DNA from: an uncultured Lachnospiraceae bacterium
Lineage (GTDB): Bacteria > Bacillota > Clostridia > Lachnospirales > Lachnospiraceae
Reading direction: 5' to 3'
Length of the DNA stretch: 64,000 bases
NCBI GenBank assembly: GCA_900551895.1
Contig: URXX01000007.1
Location: 1-64,000 of the forward strand
Part shown: one piece after another, positions 9,568 through 17,625 of the stretch
Position numbering within the stretch: position 1 is the first letter of the stretch
How the letters are laid out: every line of letters begins with the position of its first letter
Notes under the pieces: model-generated
The model's input: the letters and a program-made list of their open reading frames with translations, nothing else
What the model was told of the DNA's origin: nothing
The model's database searches: none
Position numbers and translations under genes: made by a program

Positions 9568-11483
9568 CTTTTCTCCTCCTCTCCTTTTCCGTATTTAGAA
9601 CGGATCTCATCTTCATAAATTTCTACCGCTTTTCTGTCCGGCAATGCCGGCTGTACTCCATGTCTTGTCACGCTAATTCCCGATGCGTAAATCGCAAAAC
9701 CTATCGCCTGTATAATATTTTTTCCCTCACTCAAACAAACCGCCAACGCACTGATAAAAGAATCCGCTCCTCCTGTTGTATCGACTGCTTCAAATCCTGA
9801 GCCTTCAAAATACATCGAATAGTCCTTATTTCTTAAGTAACACCCCTTTTCACCACGCGTTACAATCACATTTTCTACGCCTTTGTCTAAAAGAACTTTT
9901 GCTTTTTTCTCTATCGTTCCTTTTCCCTGCACAAAATTATGAAGTTCTTTTTCATTCGGAATAAAATAGTCTATATCTTTTAGCAACTCTTCCTTTATTT
10001 TATCTGCAGCAGACGGCTTTAAAATTACCTGCGTATCATTTCTCTTACAAAATTTAATTGTATATTCTGCAATCGCCTTTGGTATTTCCAATGACAGTAA
10101 ACAATATTTTGCATTTTGAAACAAATGCTTGCATCTGTTAATCTGTTCAATACTTAAATTTCTGTTCGCTCCCTGATACACAACAATCGTACTTTCACCG
10201 TTTTTATCTACATTGATATAGGCTTTTCCACTCGGCAATTCATTATCAAATAATACTCCGTCCACATGCACATGATTTTCTACCAGTGTACTGTAAAGTT
10301 GTTTGCCGTCCATATCATTTCCAAGACATCCTATCATATAAACCTGACCGCCAAGTTTTCCAACACCAACTGCTTGATTTCCTCCTTTTCCTCCAGTAAA
10401 AACATATAACCTTTCTGCAAGTTGTGTTTCGCTATTCACAGGAATTCTCGATACTTCTACGGTAGTATCCATATTCATACTTCCAACCACAACTATCTTT
10501 TCTCCCTGCTTTTCCTGTGCAGGTTTTGTAATGCTGTTTCTTTCGATAAGAATTGGTGAAAACTTTCTCATTAACTCGCTCTTCTTTTCCTTCTGTATCA
10601 TTTCTACGAGATATTCCACCGCATCGGAACTCATATTTTCTGCCGGAAGTTTTACACTTGTAATTCCATCTCCAATCAGTTCCAACAATCTGCTTTCCCC
10701 TATAGAAATAATGGATAAAGTATCCGGAACAGACATCCTTGTCCTTTCCATTATTTTATAAAGACAGTAAGCGATTTCCGGCGAACCACATACAACCGCA
10801 GTCACTTTTTTACTTAAACATTGCCTAATTCCATACTTTTCTATATCTTCAATCGTTTTTCCTTCATAAATCCACATCGGCTGAATTTGCATATTCATAC
10901 TACGCATTGCCATTTCATAACCGTCACAAATCGCCTTATCTTTATTTAGAATGATACAGGCAATTTTCTCATGCCCTTCTTTATGAAGTCTTTCTACTGC
11001 CAAACGCCCCGCTTCTGAAAGCCGATAATAGAAAGTAACTTTTTGCTTTTCATCAAATTCCTTCGTTTGATTAAAATAAATACAGGAATTTTCAAATCCG
11101 CATACTGAAAGATTTTTATCTGAGTCAACTAAAATTCCTTCCACCTTTTTCTGTCGCATCTCTTCTGCACAAAATTCAATCTCTTTTTGTGTTTCTGCGT
11201 AATTAATAAGCAAGCCATATCCCTTTTCTTTTGCTTTTTTCTCTACAGTTAAAATAATATTTTCTCGTTCTCTATTTTGCGTTTTTAAAATAAGTCCTAT
11301 CAGATGACTTTTCATTCCTGCTTTTTCTCGAAATTTGGAATATGGAATATAATTTTCTTTCTCTATTACTTCCAGCACTTTTTTTCGTGTCTCTTCACTA
11401 ATATCTTTGTCTTTTCCGTTCATCACTTTGGAAACTGTCGAGGCTGATACTCCTGCAAGTTTTGCAATATCCTGTATATTCAT
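9564..11483 (-). CDS. LacI-type regulator fused to a second ribokinase domain
   Basis: Residues 1-60 form a LacI helix-turn-helix (IQDIAKLAGVSASTVSKVMNG). Residues ~60-325 are a periplasmic-binding-protein-like effector domain, and ~332-639 a full PfkB/ribokinase domain starting KIVVVGSMNMD with GGKGGNQAVGVGKLGG. The anion-hole motif is DTTGGADSF rather than the usual DTTGAGDSF, though the catalytic Asp is kept. The protein probably represses the operon it heads and may sense, phosphorylate or simply bind ribose. The frame is uninterrupted and the linker clean, so this is a real fusion, not two genes misjoined. Confidence 0.9.
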   Translation of the reverse strand: MNIQDIAKLAGVSASTVSKVMNGKDKDISEETRKKVLEVIEKENYIPYSKFREKAGMKSHLIGLILKTQNRERENIILTVEKKAKEKGYGLLINYAETQKEIEFCAEEMRQKKVEGILVDSDKNLSVCGFENSCIYFNQTKEFDEKQKVTFYYRLSEAGRLAVERLHKEGHEKIACIILNKDKAICDGYEMAMRSMNMQIQPMWIYEGKTIEDIEKYGIRQCLSKKVTAVVCGSPEIAYCLYKIMERTRMSVPDTLSIISIGESRLLELIGDGITSVKLPAENMSSDAVEYLVEMIQKEKKSELMRKFSPILIERNSITKPAQEKQGEKIVVVGSMNMDTTVEVSRIPVNSETQLAERLYVFTGGKGGNQAVGVGKLGGQVYMIGCLGNDMDGKQLYSTLVENHVHVDGVLFDNELPSGKAYINVDKNGESTIVVYQGANRNLSIEQINRCKHLFQNAKYCLLSLEIPKAIAEYTIKFCKRNDTQVILKPSAADKIKEELLKDIDYFIPNEKELHNFVQGKGTIEKKAKVLLDKGVENVIVTRGEKGCYLRNKDYSMYFEGSGFEAVDTTGGADSFISALAVCLSEGKNIIQAIGFAIYASGISVTRHGVQPALPDRKAVEIYEDEIRSKYGKGEEEKR

Positions 11484-11541
11484 TTGACCTCCTTTCCATT
11501 TCCACTCAAGAAATATTTTTAGTAAATTAATTTCTGTCTAA

Positions 11542-11570
11542 ATCTTATCATCTTGTGCATTTCTTTTCAA
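11542..11570 (-). promoter_or_regulatory. Promoter of the LacI-ribokinase/ECF operon
   Basis: On the minus strand TTGAAA, a 17-base spacer and TAAGAT. An imperfect palindrome TTGTTCACTAAACAA lies upstream at 11618-11632, and the octamer TTGTGCAT occurs in opposite orientations at 11553 and 11611. These are candidate operator elements for the LacI-type protein, but none is a clear LacI operator. Confidence 0.55.
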
Positions 11571-11675
11571 TATTTGCATTTTACGAAACTATTTTCCTAC
11601 ATTATGCACAAATCAACTTGTTCACTAAACAATTTTCGTTCTTTTTCTTTGATAAATTTACAATGATTAGGACAT

Positions 11676-11706
11676 AAAAAAACCTGCCCTTACGGACAGA
11701 TTTTTT
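11676..11706 (-). terminator. Terminator downstream of the 3' half of spoIIID
   Basis: CTGTCC-gtaa-GGGCAG stem flanked by runs of A and T. It directly follows the spoIIID stop codon and would end the restored spoIIID transcript after excision of the element. Confidence 0.8.
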
Positions 11707-11713
11707 ATATACT

Positions 11714-11855
11714 TTAATGTTGATGTAAATATTTTTCTCTTGTTGCCATTCCTCCTCGGATATGTCTTTCCGATTTGTTTGTGTCTAGGACTTTTCTTGC
11801 CTGAAGTGCAAGAGCGGGATTGATTTGTTGAAGACGTTCGGTGACGTCTTTATGT
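11714..11855 (-). pseudogene. spoIIID: spoIIID, 3' half (interrupted gene, C-terminal 45 codons)
   Basis: The minus-strand frame encodes KDVTERLQQINPALALQARK... ending HIRGGMATREKYLHQH. This matches the C-terminal half of SpoIIID, the mother-cell DNA-binding regulator (B. subtilis has KDLTERLPEINPDLA... and HLRGGEATKLKY). In the present arrangement a chance ATG at 11863, inside the recombinase gene, opens a 49-codon frame, but its first residues MTKH come from the element and the shared core. The native 5' half lies at 27062-27176. Joining the two at the ACATA core gives an uninterrupted 83-codon gene. As it stands, this fragment has no promoter of its own and lacks most of the helix-turn-helix. 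Confidence 0.93.
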
Positions 11856-13442
11856 TTGGTCATTACCTAATAGAACTGTTTTAGTTTTCTCATCATCATT
11901 GACTGATGCTTCCATGTTATCCTCGATAAGAATTGTTTCATCCAATCCCAAATCTCCGAATAGCCGCAGATAGATATCCACATTTCCATCTTTATCCACC
12001 TCAATTTTCTGAACCAGTTTTTTCAACTGCACATTTGTCATTTCCCGAACATCTGTAATATTTTCCAACTGCTTAAAAGTATTATTTAAAACAGCCTCCA
12101 GTTGCTCTCCCTTCGTCAACTGATAGGATACAATTTTCAATTCATTTTCCAAACGCTCGATTTCTTTTCTGGAACCACCAATTTTCTCATTCAACTCCTC
12201 ACGGGTAATCAGATCATCAGTGTACATGTCCATATATTTCTCACGTGTTTTCTGTAACTTGGAAAGCTGACGGTTCAGTTCTTTTTCATATTCCAAATTT
12301 TCGTCTTTCGCTTTGTAGACCCGCTGAAACTCATTTACCACATAGTTGATCACCTTTTTCTTCTGCTTCAATACATTGGCAAAATAGTCCTGCAAAATTT
12401 GAATCAACTCGTCTTCATCAATGGTAACCGCATTCGGGCAACTGTCCGCTCCTTTCCCATTGTGTCCGGAACATACCCAGCGAATATAGGTATTCTTATA
12501 GGTCCGAACACTTCTGCGGAAAGACCATCCACACTCCTTGCACTTAATCAACGTAGAAAATAAATATTTGTTGCTCTGACGCTCATGCTTCATATTGAAC
12601 GCCCCATGTCTGGAATGAAGGATTTCCTGCGCCCTCTCAAATGTCTCATCATCAATAATCCGAAGTTCCGGCTTTTCCGTAACCAACCACTCCGTCTCGT
12701 CCTTTTCTCTCCGCTGTCCGGTCAGGAAATCTGCAACCTCCTGTTTCCCATTGATAATCTTTCCGGTGTAAATCTCGTTTGTCAAAATACGGCAGGTCGC
12801 ATTTTGGCTCCATTTACAATTTCTCTTCGTCCGAATCCCCTGTTCATTCAGCATATTGGAAATCTTAGAAGCGCCGTAGCCTTCCTCTGTGTACCATTTG
12901 TAAATCTGACGGATAACCTTCGCTTCTTTTTCATTGATTGTAAGATTAAAATAATCTCCGATTGTCTTATCATATCCATAGACAATATTGGGAACTCGTC
13001 CCTTCTCCGCATTCATCTTCTTGCCAAACTTCACACGCTTGGATGTATTGGCGCTCTCCTCCTGCGCCAATGCCCCGAAAATCGTAAGGACAAATTCACT
13101 ATTTCCCATGCTTGTCATATTGGCTGTGAGGAATTGCGTCTCGATTCCTAAGGCTTTCAGCTTCCGAACATTCTGTAAAAGATCCACGGTATTTCTGGCA
13201 AAACGGGAAATATCTTTCACCACAACCATGTCAAACATTCCCTTTTCCGCATCAGACATCATACGTAAAAATTCCTTACGGTTCTTGATTTTTGTTCCGG
13301 AAATCCCCTCGTCCGCATATAATCTTACTAAGACATCTCCGGTACGCTTGGTGTACTCAGAGAAGAATTGCTTCTGCGCCTCTAAACTGTTTAGCTGGTC
13401 GGCTTTATCGGTAGAAACTCGGCAATAGGCTGCTATGTTCAT
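11850..13442 (-). CDS. Large serine recombinase of the spoIIID element
   Basis: Catalyses integration and probably excision of the surrounding element. The N-terminal resolvase domain (about 1-150) has the nucleophile serine in AAYCRVSTD and the helix VVKDISRFARN. A recombinase domain spans ~165-270, then a zinc ribbon (CKECGWSF ... CSGHNGKGADSC) at ~311-350 and a coiled-coil-rich C-terminus, 530 residues in all. Its last codons lie exactly at the left junction and the stop codon is completed by host DNA. In the circular form the frame would read through the other element end and gain 17 residues. An AAGGA-type ribosome site precedes the ATG. Excision normally needs a directionality factor, and none is obvious. 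Confidence 0.95.
   Translation of the reverse strand: MNIAAYCRVSTDKADQLNSLEAQKQFFSEYTKRTGDVLVRLYADEGISGTKIKNRKEFLRMMSDAEKGMFDMVVVKDISRFARNTVDLLQNVRKLKALGIETQFLTANMTSMGNSEFVLTIFGALAQEESANTSKRVKFGKKMNAEKGRVPNIVYGYDKTIGDYFNLTINEKEAKVIRQIYKWYTEEGYGASKISNMLNEQGIRTKRNCKWSQNATCRILTNEIYTGKIINGKQEVADFLTGQRREKDETEWLVTEKPELRIIDDETFERAQEILHSRHGAFNMKHERQSNKYLFSTLIKCKECGWSFRRSVRTYKNTYIRWVCSGHNGKGADSCPNAVTIDEDELIQILQDYFANVLKQKKKVINYVVNEFQRVYKAKDENLEYEKELNRQLSKLQKTREKYMDMYTDDLITREELNEKIGGSRKEIERLENELKIVSYQLTKGEQLEAVLNNTFKQLENITDVREMTNVQLKKLVQKIEVDKDGNVDIYLRLFGDLGLDETILIEDNMEASVNDDEKTKTVLLGNDQT
11851..11855 (-). repeat. Left attachment core (ACATA)
   Basis: This is one of two identical 5-bp cores. On the element side the minus strand reads CTATTAGGTAATGACCAA and on the host side AAGACGTCACC of spoIIID. 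The recombinase stop codon TAA is made of the last two core bases plus the first host base. Confidence 0.85.
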
Positions 13443-13488
13443 AAGCTTGTCCTTTCTGTTAGGTGTGTATCATTCTGTTACTACCTTT

Positions 13489-13516
13489 ATTATATCGCAA
13501 AAATGGGGGATGTAAA
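13489..13516 (-). promoter_or_regulatory. Promoter of the recombinase gene
   Basis: Minus strand: TTTACA, 16 bases, TATAAT, about 45 bases before the recombinase ATG. It looks sigma-A-like, and no convincing mother-cell (sigma-E or sigma-K) promoter is visible. Confidence 0.6.
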
Positions 13517-13518
13517 CA

Positions 13519-13559
13519 GAAAAACAAGATATTACTGGTAAATTCAATAATATCTTGTT
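13519..13559 (-). terminator. Terminator after the SIR2-domain gene
   Basis: A perfect 12-bp inverted repeat (AACAAGATATTA / TAATATCTTGTT) with a 13-base loop, followed by T5 on the minus strand. It lies just upstream of the recombinase promoter and separates the two transcripts. Confidence 0.75.
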
Positions 13560-13793
13560 CCACTCTTGGATACTTCTTATCCAAATCTTATCTACTTTCT
13601 TGAAAAATTACGTCTTTTTTACTTTACATTCCTATACAACTCCTGTATAATCAGCCTTGTAAAAACATAGACTATATTGTGCTGTAACGCTTGGTAGCTA
13701 TTTATAGTTGCTATAGCCTAAAGGTACAAGCGAGATTATCAAGGGGTTTCTTGAACGGTATTTGTTTACAAATGCTTTAGTCAAGAAGCTCTT
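13560..13793. other. Non-coding stretch between the recombinase and SIR2 genes
   Basis: No open frame here is worth calling. It contains a perfect hairpin TTGGATA-cttct-TATCCAA at 13566-13584 without a T-run, and a 7-bp repeat TTCTTGA/TCAAGAA spaced about 24 bases just past the SIR2 stop. These may be an operator or transcript-end structures. Together with the terminator and the recombinase promoter they account for most of the 351-base gap. Confidence 0.4.
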
Positions 13794-15353
13794 TTACTTT
13801 CCCCACTTTAGATAATCATAAATTCTTATTAATCTTCTTATATTGGTTCTTGTAGCAGTCTTTTCATTACGCAAAATATTTACATCGTTTTCAAATAAAG
13901 TATACAGCACTATTTCCAATTCACTTAAATCCATCTGATCTTCAGTCAGATATGCCATTAATCTTGTTGCTTTTTCTAAATTTTCCTTTTCATTTTCCCA
14001 TATTTGAGCAACCGAGGTGTATTTTCCTAAGGCACTTCTATTTTTCCTATATGTCTCAGAAATCAATGAATCAAATTTTTGTCCGCTTACCACTTGTTCA
14101 CATTCTGGAAAATCTTTTGTTGCCATACTTAAATATTTGTTAATAGGCAATTTCCCAGAATTTTGCGTTAACATTTTAGGGACTGCATATTCCAATAATT
14201 CGTCTGCTGAAAAATCTAAGTCCCCAATTATAATATCCCTATATAACTCATTACTCTCTAAACCACTCAAACCTTTTAAGCCAAATTCAGATGCTTTTGC
14301 AATGGATAAAATTAGTTCCTCATCTGCAACACGTTCATCTTCGATTGAAGCAACTCGCAATTTCCCTGTCGGTGTACTTGTTAATGTAAATTCATATAAC
14401 TCTTTCTTAAAACGTCGTAAAATCCTGACTGGTAATTTTGCTCTTATACTATCAAGTTCATTATACAACAACATAAAATCAGATAAAGTAATCTTTTTCA
14501 TTGTTAACGGCTTATCCTCAATCATAATTGTATAAGGTGTTGCTTCCGCACCTTTTATATTTTCTTTATACTCAATAAAAACAAAACGATCTTCCAACCT
14601 TTTTACTTGAGATTCATCCAAACAGTTTACGATTGATCGGATAATACTTTGAATATTACTGTCTCCAATAGAATAACCTATAAAAATAATTGGATATTCC
14701 ATAAAAATGGTCATAAGTTTTGCTGCTAAATAAGCACTCTTTTCCTGAAATTCTATATAATCCTCTTCGTTAATTACAATACTGCCTGGTTCTTCTATCG
14801 AACCATGTATTTTATAAATTTCTGCCACACCTTGAATTGGTGAAAAAATTAATTGTGACTGTCCTACATATTTACAAAACCCTTTAAAATAGTCCTCTAA
14901 AAATGAATCATAATTTGTTGTAATAACACCTGCAATACTCTTTTCCGATATCTCAGCTAATTTTTCAATTTCATTTTGATATGATTCTACAACACTAGCC
15001 TTCCGACTAATGTAAGCTCCTAATTCTGCTTTAAACGGCGAAAGTCCATTTTGAATTTCTTCGAGCATCTTCTTTTCTACTGTCCTAATGCTCTCGTCTG
15101 AAAACCATTTTTTATCAAAATCTTTTTGAATCAATTCTGCCACTTTAGGAAAAATCCCTGCTTTACACACCATGCCTTTTGCCTGATTCTCATATGAACT
15201 ATATGAAAATTCATCATTACGAATAATCTCCGCAAAGTGCTTGAGCAATCCTTTCCAATCAGGCAAATTCAAGTATCTTCTCGTCAATCCTGAACCCACA
15301 AACAAGAATGGTGTTGTATTAAATTTTCCGATAATCTCTCCTATCGTCATCAT
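13794..15353 (-). CDS. SIR2-domain protein, probable NAD-depleting defence effector
   Basis: Residues ~15-270 show the prokaryotic SIR2-like fold: FVGSGLTRR (nucleotide-binding glycines), TTNYDSFLED, IYKIHGS with the catalytic-type His, and FIGYSIGDSNI. The remaining ~250 residues are helical and unrecognised and could be the sensor part. Stand-alone SIR2 proteins of this kind in mobile elements often cleave NAD+ after phage infection. The 519 residues are shorter than the ~1000-residue DSR proteins. The first ATG is preceded by GAGGAG at good spacing. The gene stands alone, with its own terminator, between the recombinase and the replication module. Confidence 0.8.
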   Translation of the reverse strand: MMTIGEIIGKFNTTPFLFVGSGLTRRYLNLPDWKGLLKHFAEIIRNDEFSYSSYENQAKGMVCKAGIFPKVAELIQKDFDKKWFSDESIRTVEKKMLEEIQNGLSPFKAELGAYISRKASVVESYQNEIEKLAEISEKSIAGVITTNYDSFLEDYFKGFCKYVGQSQLIFSPIQGVAEIYKIHGSIEEPGSIVINEEDYIEFQEKSAYLAAKLMTIFMEYPIIFIGYSIGDSNIQSIIRSIVNCLDESQVKRLEDRFVFIEYKENIKGAEATPYTIMIEDKPLTMKKITLSDFMLLYNELDSIRAKLPVRILRRFKKELYEFTLTSTPTGKLRVASIEDERVADEELILSIAKASEFGLKGLSGLESNELYRDIIIGDLDFSADELLEYAVPKMLTQNSGKLPINKYLSMATKDFPECEQVVSGQKFDSLISETYRKNRSALGKYTSVAQIWENEKENLEKATRLMAYLTEDQMDLSELEIVLYTLFENDVNILRNEKTATRTNIRRLIRIYDYLKWGK

Positions 15354-15478
15354 CTTTCACTCCTCTTCCGCAATCTCCATCAGCTGCCCACCTTGGCATT
15401 GTTGATTTTCTAATTATCTTCACTTAAGTTTACACTTTTTCCATCAATAACACAAGTAAACCTGCACTCCAAAATCTT

Positions 15479-15646
15479 TTATTTTTCGCTCTGCTTTTCC
15501 TCTTCCGCAATCTTCTTTGCCGCCTCCTGCATAGCCCGTTCTACCTTCTTCATATTCGCCTCGATAAATACTTTCAAGATGTAATCGGCGGTCACTTCCG
15601 CAGTATTCGGATTATGAAAACGATAATTCAGTTTCTGTCTCTTCAT
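15479..15646 (-). CDS. Small 55-aa accessory protein (hypothetical)
   Basis: The frame starts MKRQKLNYRFHNPN, continues with YILKVFIEANMKKVERAM and ends in a charged helix EEEKQSEK. Near-identical short proteins are commonly seen beside DnaC-like and RepA_N genes in clostridial integrative elements, from memory rather than a search. Function is unknown. A strong GGGAGG-type ribosome site precedes it. It lies 63 bases after the DnaC-like gene, in the same direction, so it is probably in the same transcript. Confidence 0.7.
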   Translation of the reverse strand: MKRQKLNYRFHNPNTAEVTADYILKVFIEANMKKVERAMQEAAKKIAEEEKQSEK

Positions 15647-15709
15647 AGCGGCGCTCCCACCTCCCTTTTCTCTTTGTCCATTACTATGAAAATATCTATT
15701 GAAATAGTC

Positions 15710-16501
15710 CTAAACATTTAACAAAGTCTTTACCTCTTGAACCTTATCTCTGGCAATTTCTGCTCTTCTGCTAGTTCCGTCCACTTTTACCGGAACACAC
15801 ATCCCCAATATCCGATCATAAATTCTTTTCTTATCCACATCCATTTCAGTCTTTAGTTTTCCCAATGGTAAATTGGTTGTCACAATCAACGGCTTCCCCG
15901 AACAACAGCGATGATCTATCACACCAAAAACATTTTCCATCGCATATTCGCTGCTTCGTTCCGCGCCCAAATCATCAATAATTAAAAGTTCATATCTCAT
16001 CAACGCTCTGATATATTCCGCCTTATCCTCCACCGAAAATAATTCATTCAAAATCATATTAAAATTTGTCATCTTAACAGTTACTTCTTGCTCCAGCAAA
16101 GCATTTGCGATACAACCGGCGATATAACTCTTCCCTGTTCCCACCGGTCCCCACAGTAAATAGCCCATATGCTTTTTCTTCATCTCATCCCAATAACGAA
16201 CATAGTCTTCTGCAATATTCATAGCCGGATTATCTTTTTCCCCATTCTGAAATGTCCAATTCATCATCTCTTTTTCCTCAAAGCAAATGCGCCGATTTCT
16301 CTCCACTACTTCTCGGTGTTCCTTTTCCTTTCGATACTTTTCCTCTTCCCCTCGAACTTTCCTCTCACATGCACATTGCCTCGGATGTTTCCCACCCTTC
16401 ATAATAGAATTTTCTGGATAAAATGCTTCCAATGCTTCTCCACACACATCGCAATACAACACTCCATCCTCTCCATAAAATGACTTCTTCTCATCTATCA
16501 C
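15710..16501 (-). CDS. DnaC/IstB-type ATP-binding helicase loader
   Basis: A AAA+ ATPase that probably loads the replicative helicase onto the element's origin. It has an N-terminal zinc-finger-like region (CDVC ... CAC), a charged linker, Walker A GPVGTGKS at ~125, and Walker B LLIIDDLGAE followed by the sensor region IVTTNLP. I choose GTG at 16501 because AGGAGG lies 7 bases upstream and the GTGA overlaps the stop of the RepA-like gene. The TTG further upstream would place this ribosome site inside the coding frame. The pair forms a replication module typical of conjugative or mobilisable elements. Confidence 0.88.
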   Translation of the reverse strand: MIDEKKSFYGEDGVLYCDVCGEALEAFYPENSIMKGGKHPRQCACERKVRGEEEKYRKEKEHREVVERNRRICFEEKEMMNWTFQNGEKDNPAMNIAEDYVRYWDEMKKKHMGYLLWGPVGTGKSYIAGCIANALLEQEVTVKMTNFNMILNELFSVEDKAEYIRALMRYELLIIDDLGAERSSEYAMENVFGVIDHRCCSGKPLIVTTNLPLGKLKTEMDVDKKRIYDRILGMCVPVKVDGTSRRAEIARDKVQEVKTLLNV

Positions 16502-17061
16502 AGGCTTTCCTCCTCTCCACAATCATAATCTGACTCAATAAAATAATTCCTCCCCGGAATATCCTGCCCTTTTACTCTCCTGTTCTTACTTCTGTTATTT
16601 TGTTCTATTACTTTACTAGATGACGCATTTCCACCTTTCGCAAAGTCAGGTTTCCGCCCGGTTGAACGTCTGCTTTCCATCCCTTTAGAAGACACATTGT
16701 CGTCCGTCTGCAAATTCACCTCAACGAAATCATCTTCCGGCACTAAAATGTACAAATGCTTTGGTCGGGAAAATCCGCCAAACTTCCGGCACAACACTCC
16801 TGCTTTCTCCAATTCTTGCAGTGCCTTCTTCACCGACGTCTGACACTTTCCCAGCTTTTGAGATAACTCCTCGATAGGAAATACACCATATACTCTCCCT
16901 TGTTCATCCACCCATTGATTCTTTCTAGAAATTCTTGCCCTGTCGTACAATAGAGAATACACAATACGCGCATTTTGGCTGAGCGGTATCTCCAATAAGA
17001 ATTTTGGAAATTGATAATATAACAGTTGTTCTTCTGTATCTTTCATATAAGTAAATCTCAT
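16498..17061 (-). CDS. RepA N-terminal-domain replication initiator-like protein
   Basis: Residues 1-90 match the RepA_N winged-helix type: LLYYQFPKFLLEIPLS, then NARIVYSLLYDRARISRKN, GRVYGVFPIEELSQKLGKCQTSVKKALQELEKAGVL. This is followed by a low-complexity polar tail ending in acidic residues. It is short (187 residues) for a full plasmid initiator. The ATG at 17061 follows GGAGGG at ~10 bases; an in-frame ATG at 17088 is possible. It is coupled to the DnaC-like gene by a 4-base overlap. Confidence 0.8.
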   Translation of the reverse strand: MRFTYMKDTEEQLLYYQFPKFLLEIPLSQNARIVYSLLYDRARISRKNQWVDEQGRVYGVFPIEELSQKLGKCQTSVKKALQELEKAGVLCRKFGGFSRPKHLYILVPEDDFVEVNLQTDDNVSSKGMESRRSTGRKPDFAKGGNASSSKVIEQNNRSKNRRVKGQDIPGRNYFIESDYDCGEEESL

Positions 17062-17275
17062 TGCCCGAATCCCTCCTTTTCTGCTCATGTTCCGAAGCTC
17101 TCTCCAATTCTTTAAGAGTTTTGAATATCCCTCTATATAACGAAAGGGAAACTGGCTCTTTTACAGGGACAAACTCCAAATTTCTTTTATTTTTTTCAGA
17201 GCAAGATCCACCCATGTTTAACATTATCGATTTTCTCTCCATGTCATCCCATGAGTTTCTTCTTGCTGAGGACAC
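16925..17275 (-). CDS. Doubtful frame upstream of and overlapping the RepA-like gene
   Basis: The first ~70 codons (MERKSIMLNMGG..., FKTLKELERASEHEQKRRDSGNE) look like a small polar helical protein. The last ~45 codons are the RepA-like gene read in another frame. Either a short gene once ended near 17060 and lost its stop by an indel, or the whole frame is chance. No ribosome-binding site decides it. Confidence 0.25.
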   Translation of the reverse strand: MSSARRNSWDDMERKSIMLNMGGSCSEKNKRNLEFVPVKEPVSLSLYRGIFKTLKELERASEHEQKRRDSGNEIYLYERYRRTTVILSISKILIGDTAQPKCAYCVFSIVRQGKNF

Positions 17276-17566
17276 CCCAGACCCATAAAATATCTTGGCT
17301 TTTACAAAAAATGTAACAGCAGCACTTCGTAGAAATTGGCATTTGAAGACAAAAAACAGCCATACGACTTCATCTCTGAAATCATATAGCTGTATTTATC
17401 CAAAATATATTATTTTTGCTGCGAAGCCAATTAGCGGATATGGGGATGCTCCCCATCAAGTGAATACTCTGAATAACAATATGCAAAAAAATTGCGATAT
17501 TGTAATACAGAGTGGATCTTGCTCTATTCTTTTAAATCCAAATACAATCCTATTTTCTAATAACCT
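17276..17566. other. Divergent intergenic region with two hairpins
   Basis: No gene seen. An inverted repeat ACAGCCATA/TATAGCTGT at 17356-17393, flanked by A6 on the left and ATTT on the right, looks like a bidirectional terminator. A perfect ATGGGGA-tgc-TCCCCAT lies near 17438-17454. The right end carries the mcrB promoter. This gap marks the boundary between the replication module and the defence cargo. Confidence 0.4.
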
Positions 17567-17595
17567 ATGACAGTTCTACAATTAAATGATATACT
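17567..17595 (+). promoter_or_regulatory. Promoter of the mcrBC operon
   Basis: ATGACA, 17-base spacer, TATACT, then GGAGG seven bases before the mcrB ATG at 17626. Confidence 0.7.
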
Positions 17596-17625
17596 AATTT
17601 TAACTTATAACTTCGGAGGTATATT

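Noticed and set aside
11714..11863. A 49-codon frame overlapping the recombinase end as an independent small gene
   Set aside because: Its first four codons are element and core sequence; the rest is clearly the SpoIIID C-terminus. No ribosome site precedes the ATG.
13443..13550. A sigma-E or sigma-K promoter for the recombinase
   Set aside because: I looked for mother-cell promoter motifs; only a sigma-A-like TTTACA-16-TATAAT is convincing.
13560..13793. A non-coding RNA or CRISPR-like repeat region
   Set aside because: There are isolated hairpins but no repeated unit, promoter or terminator that would define an RNA gene.
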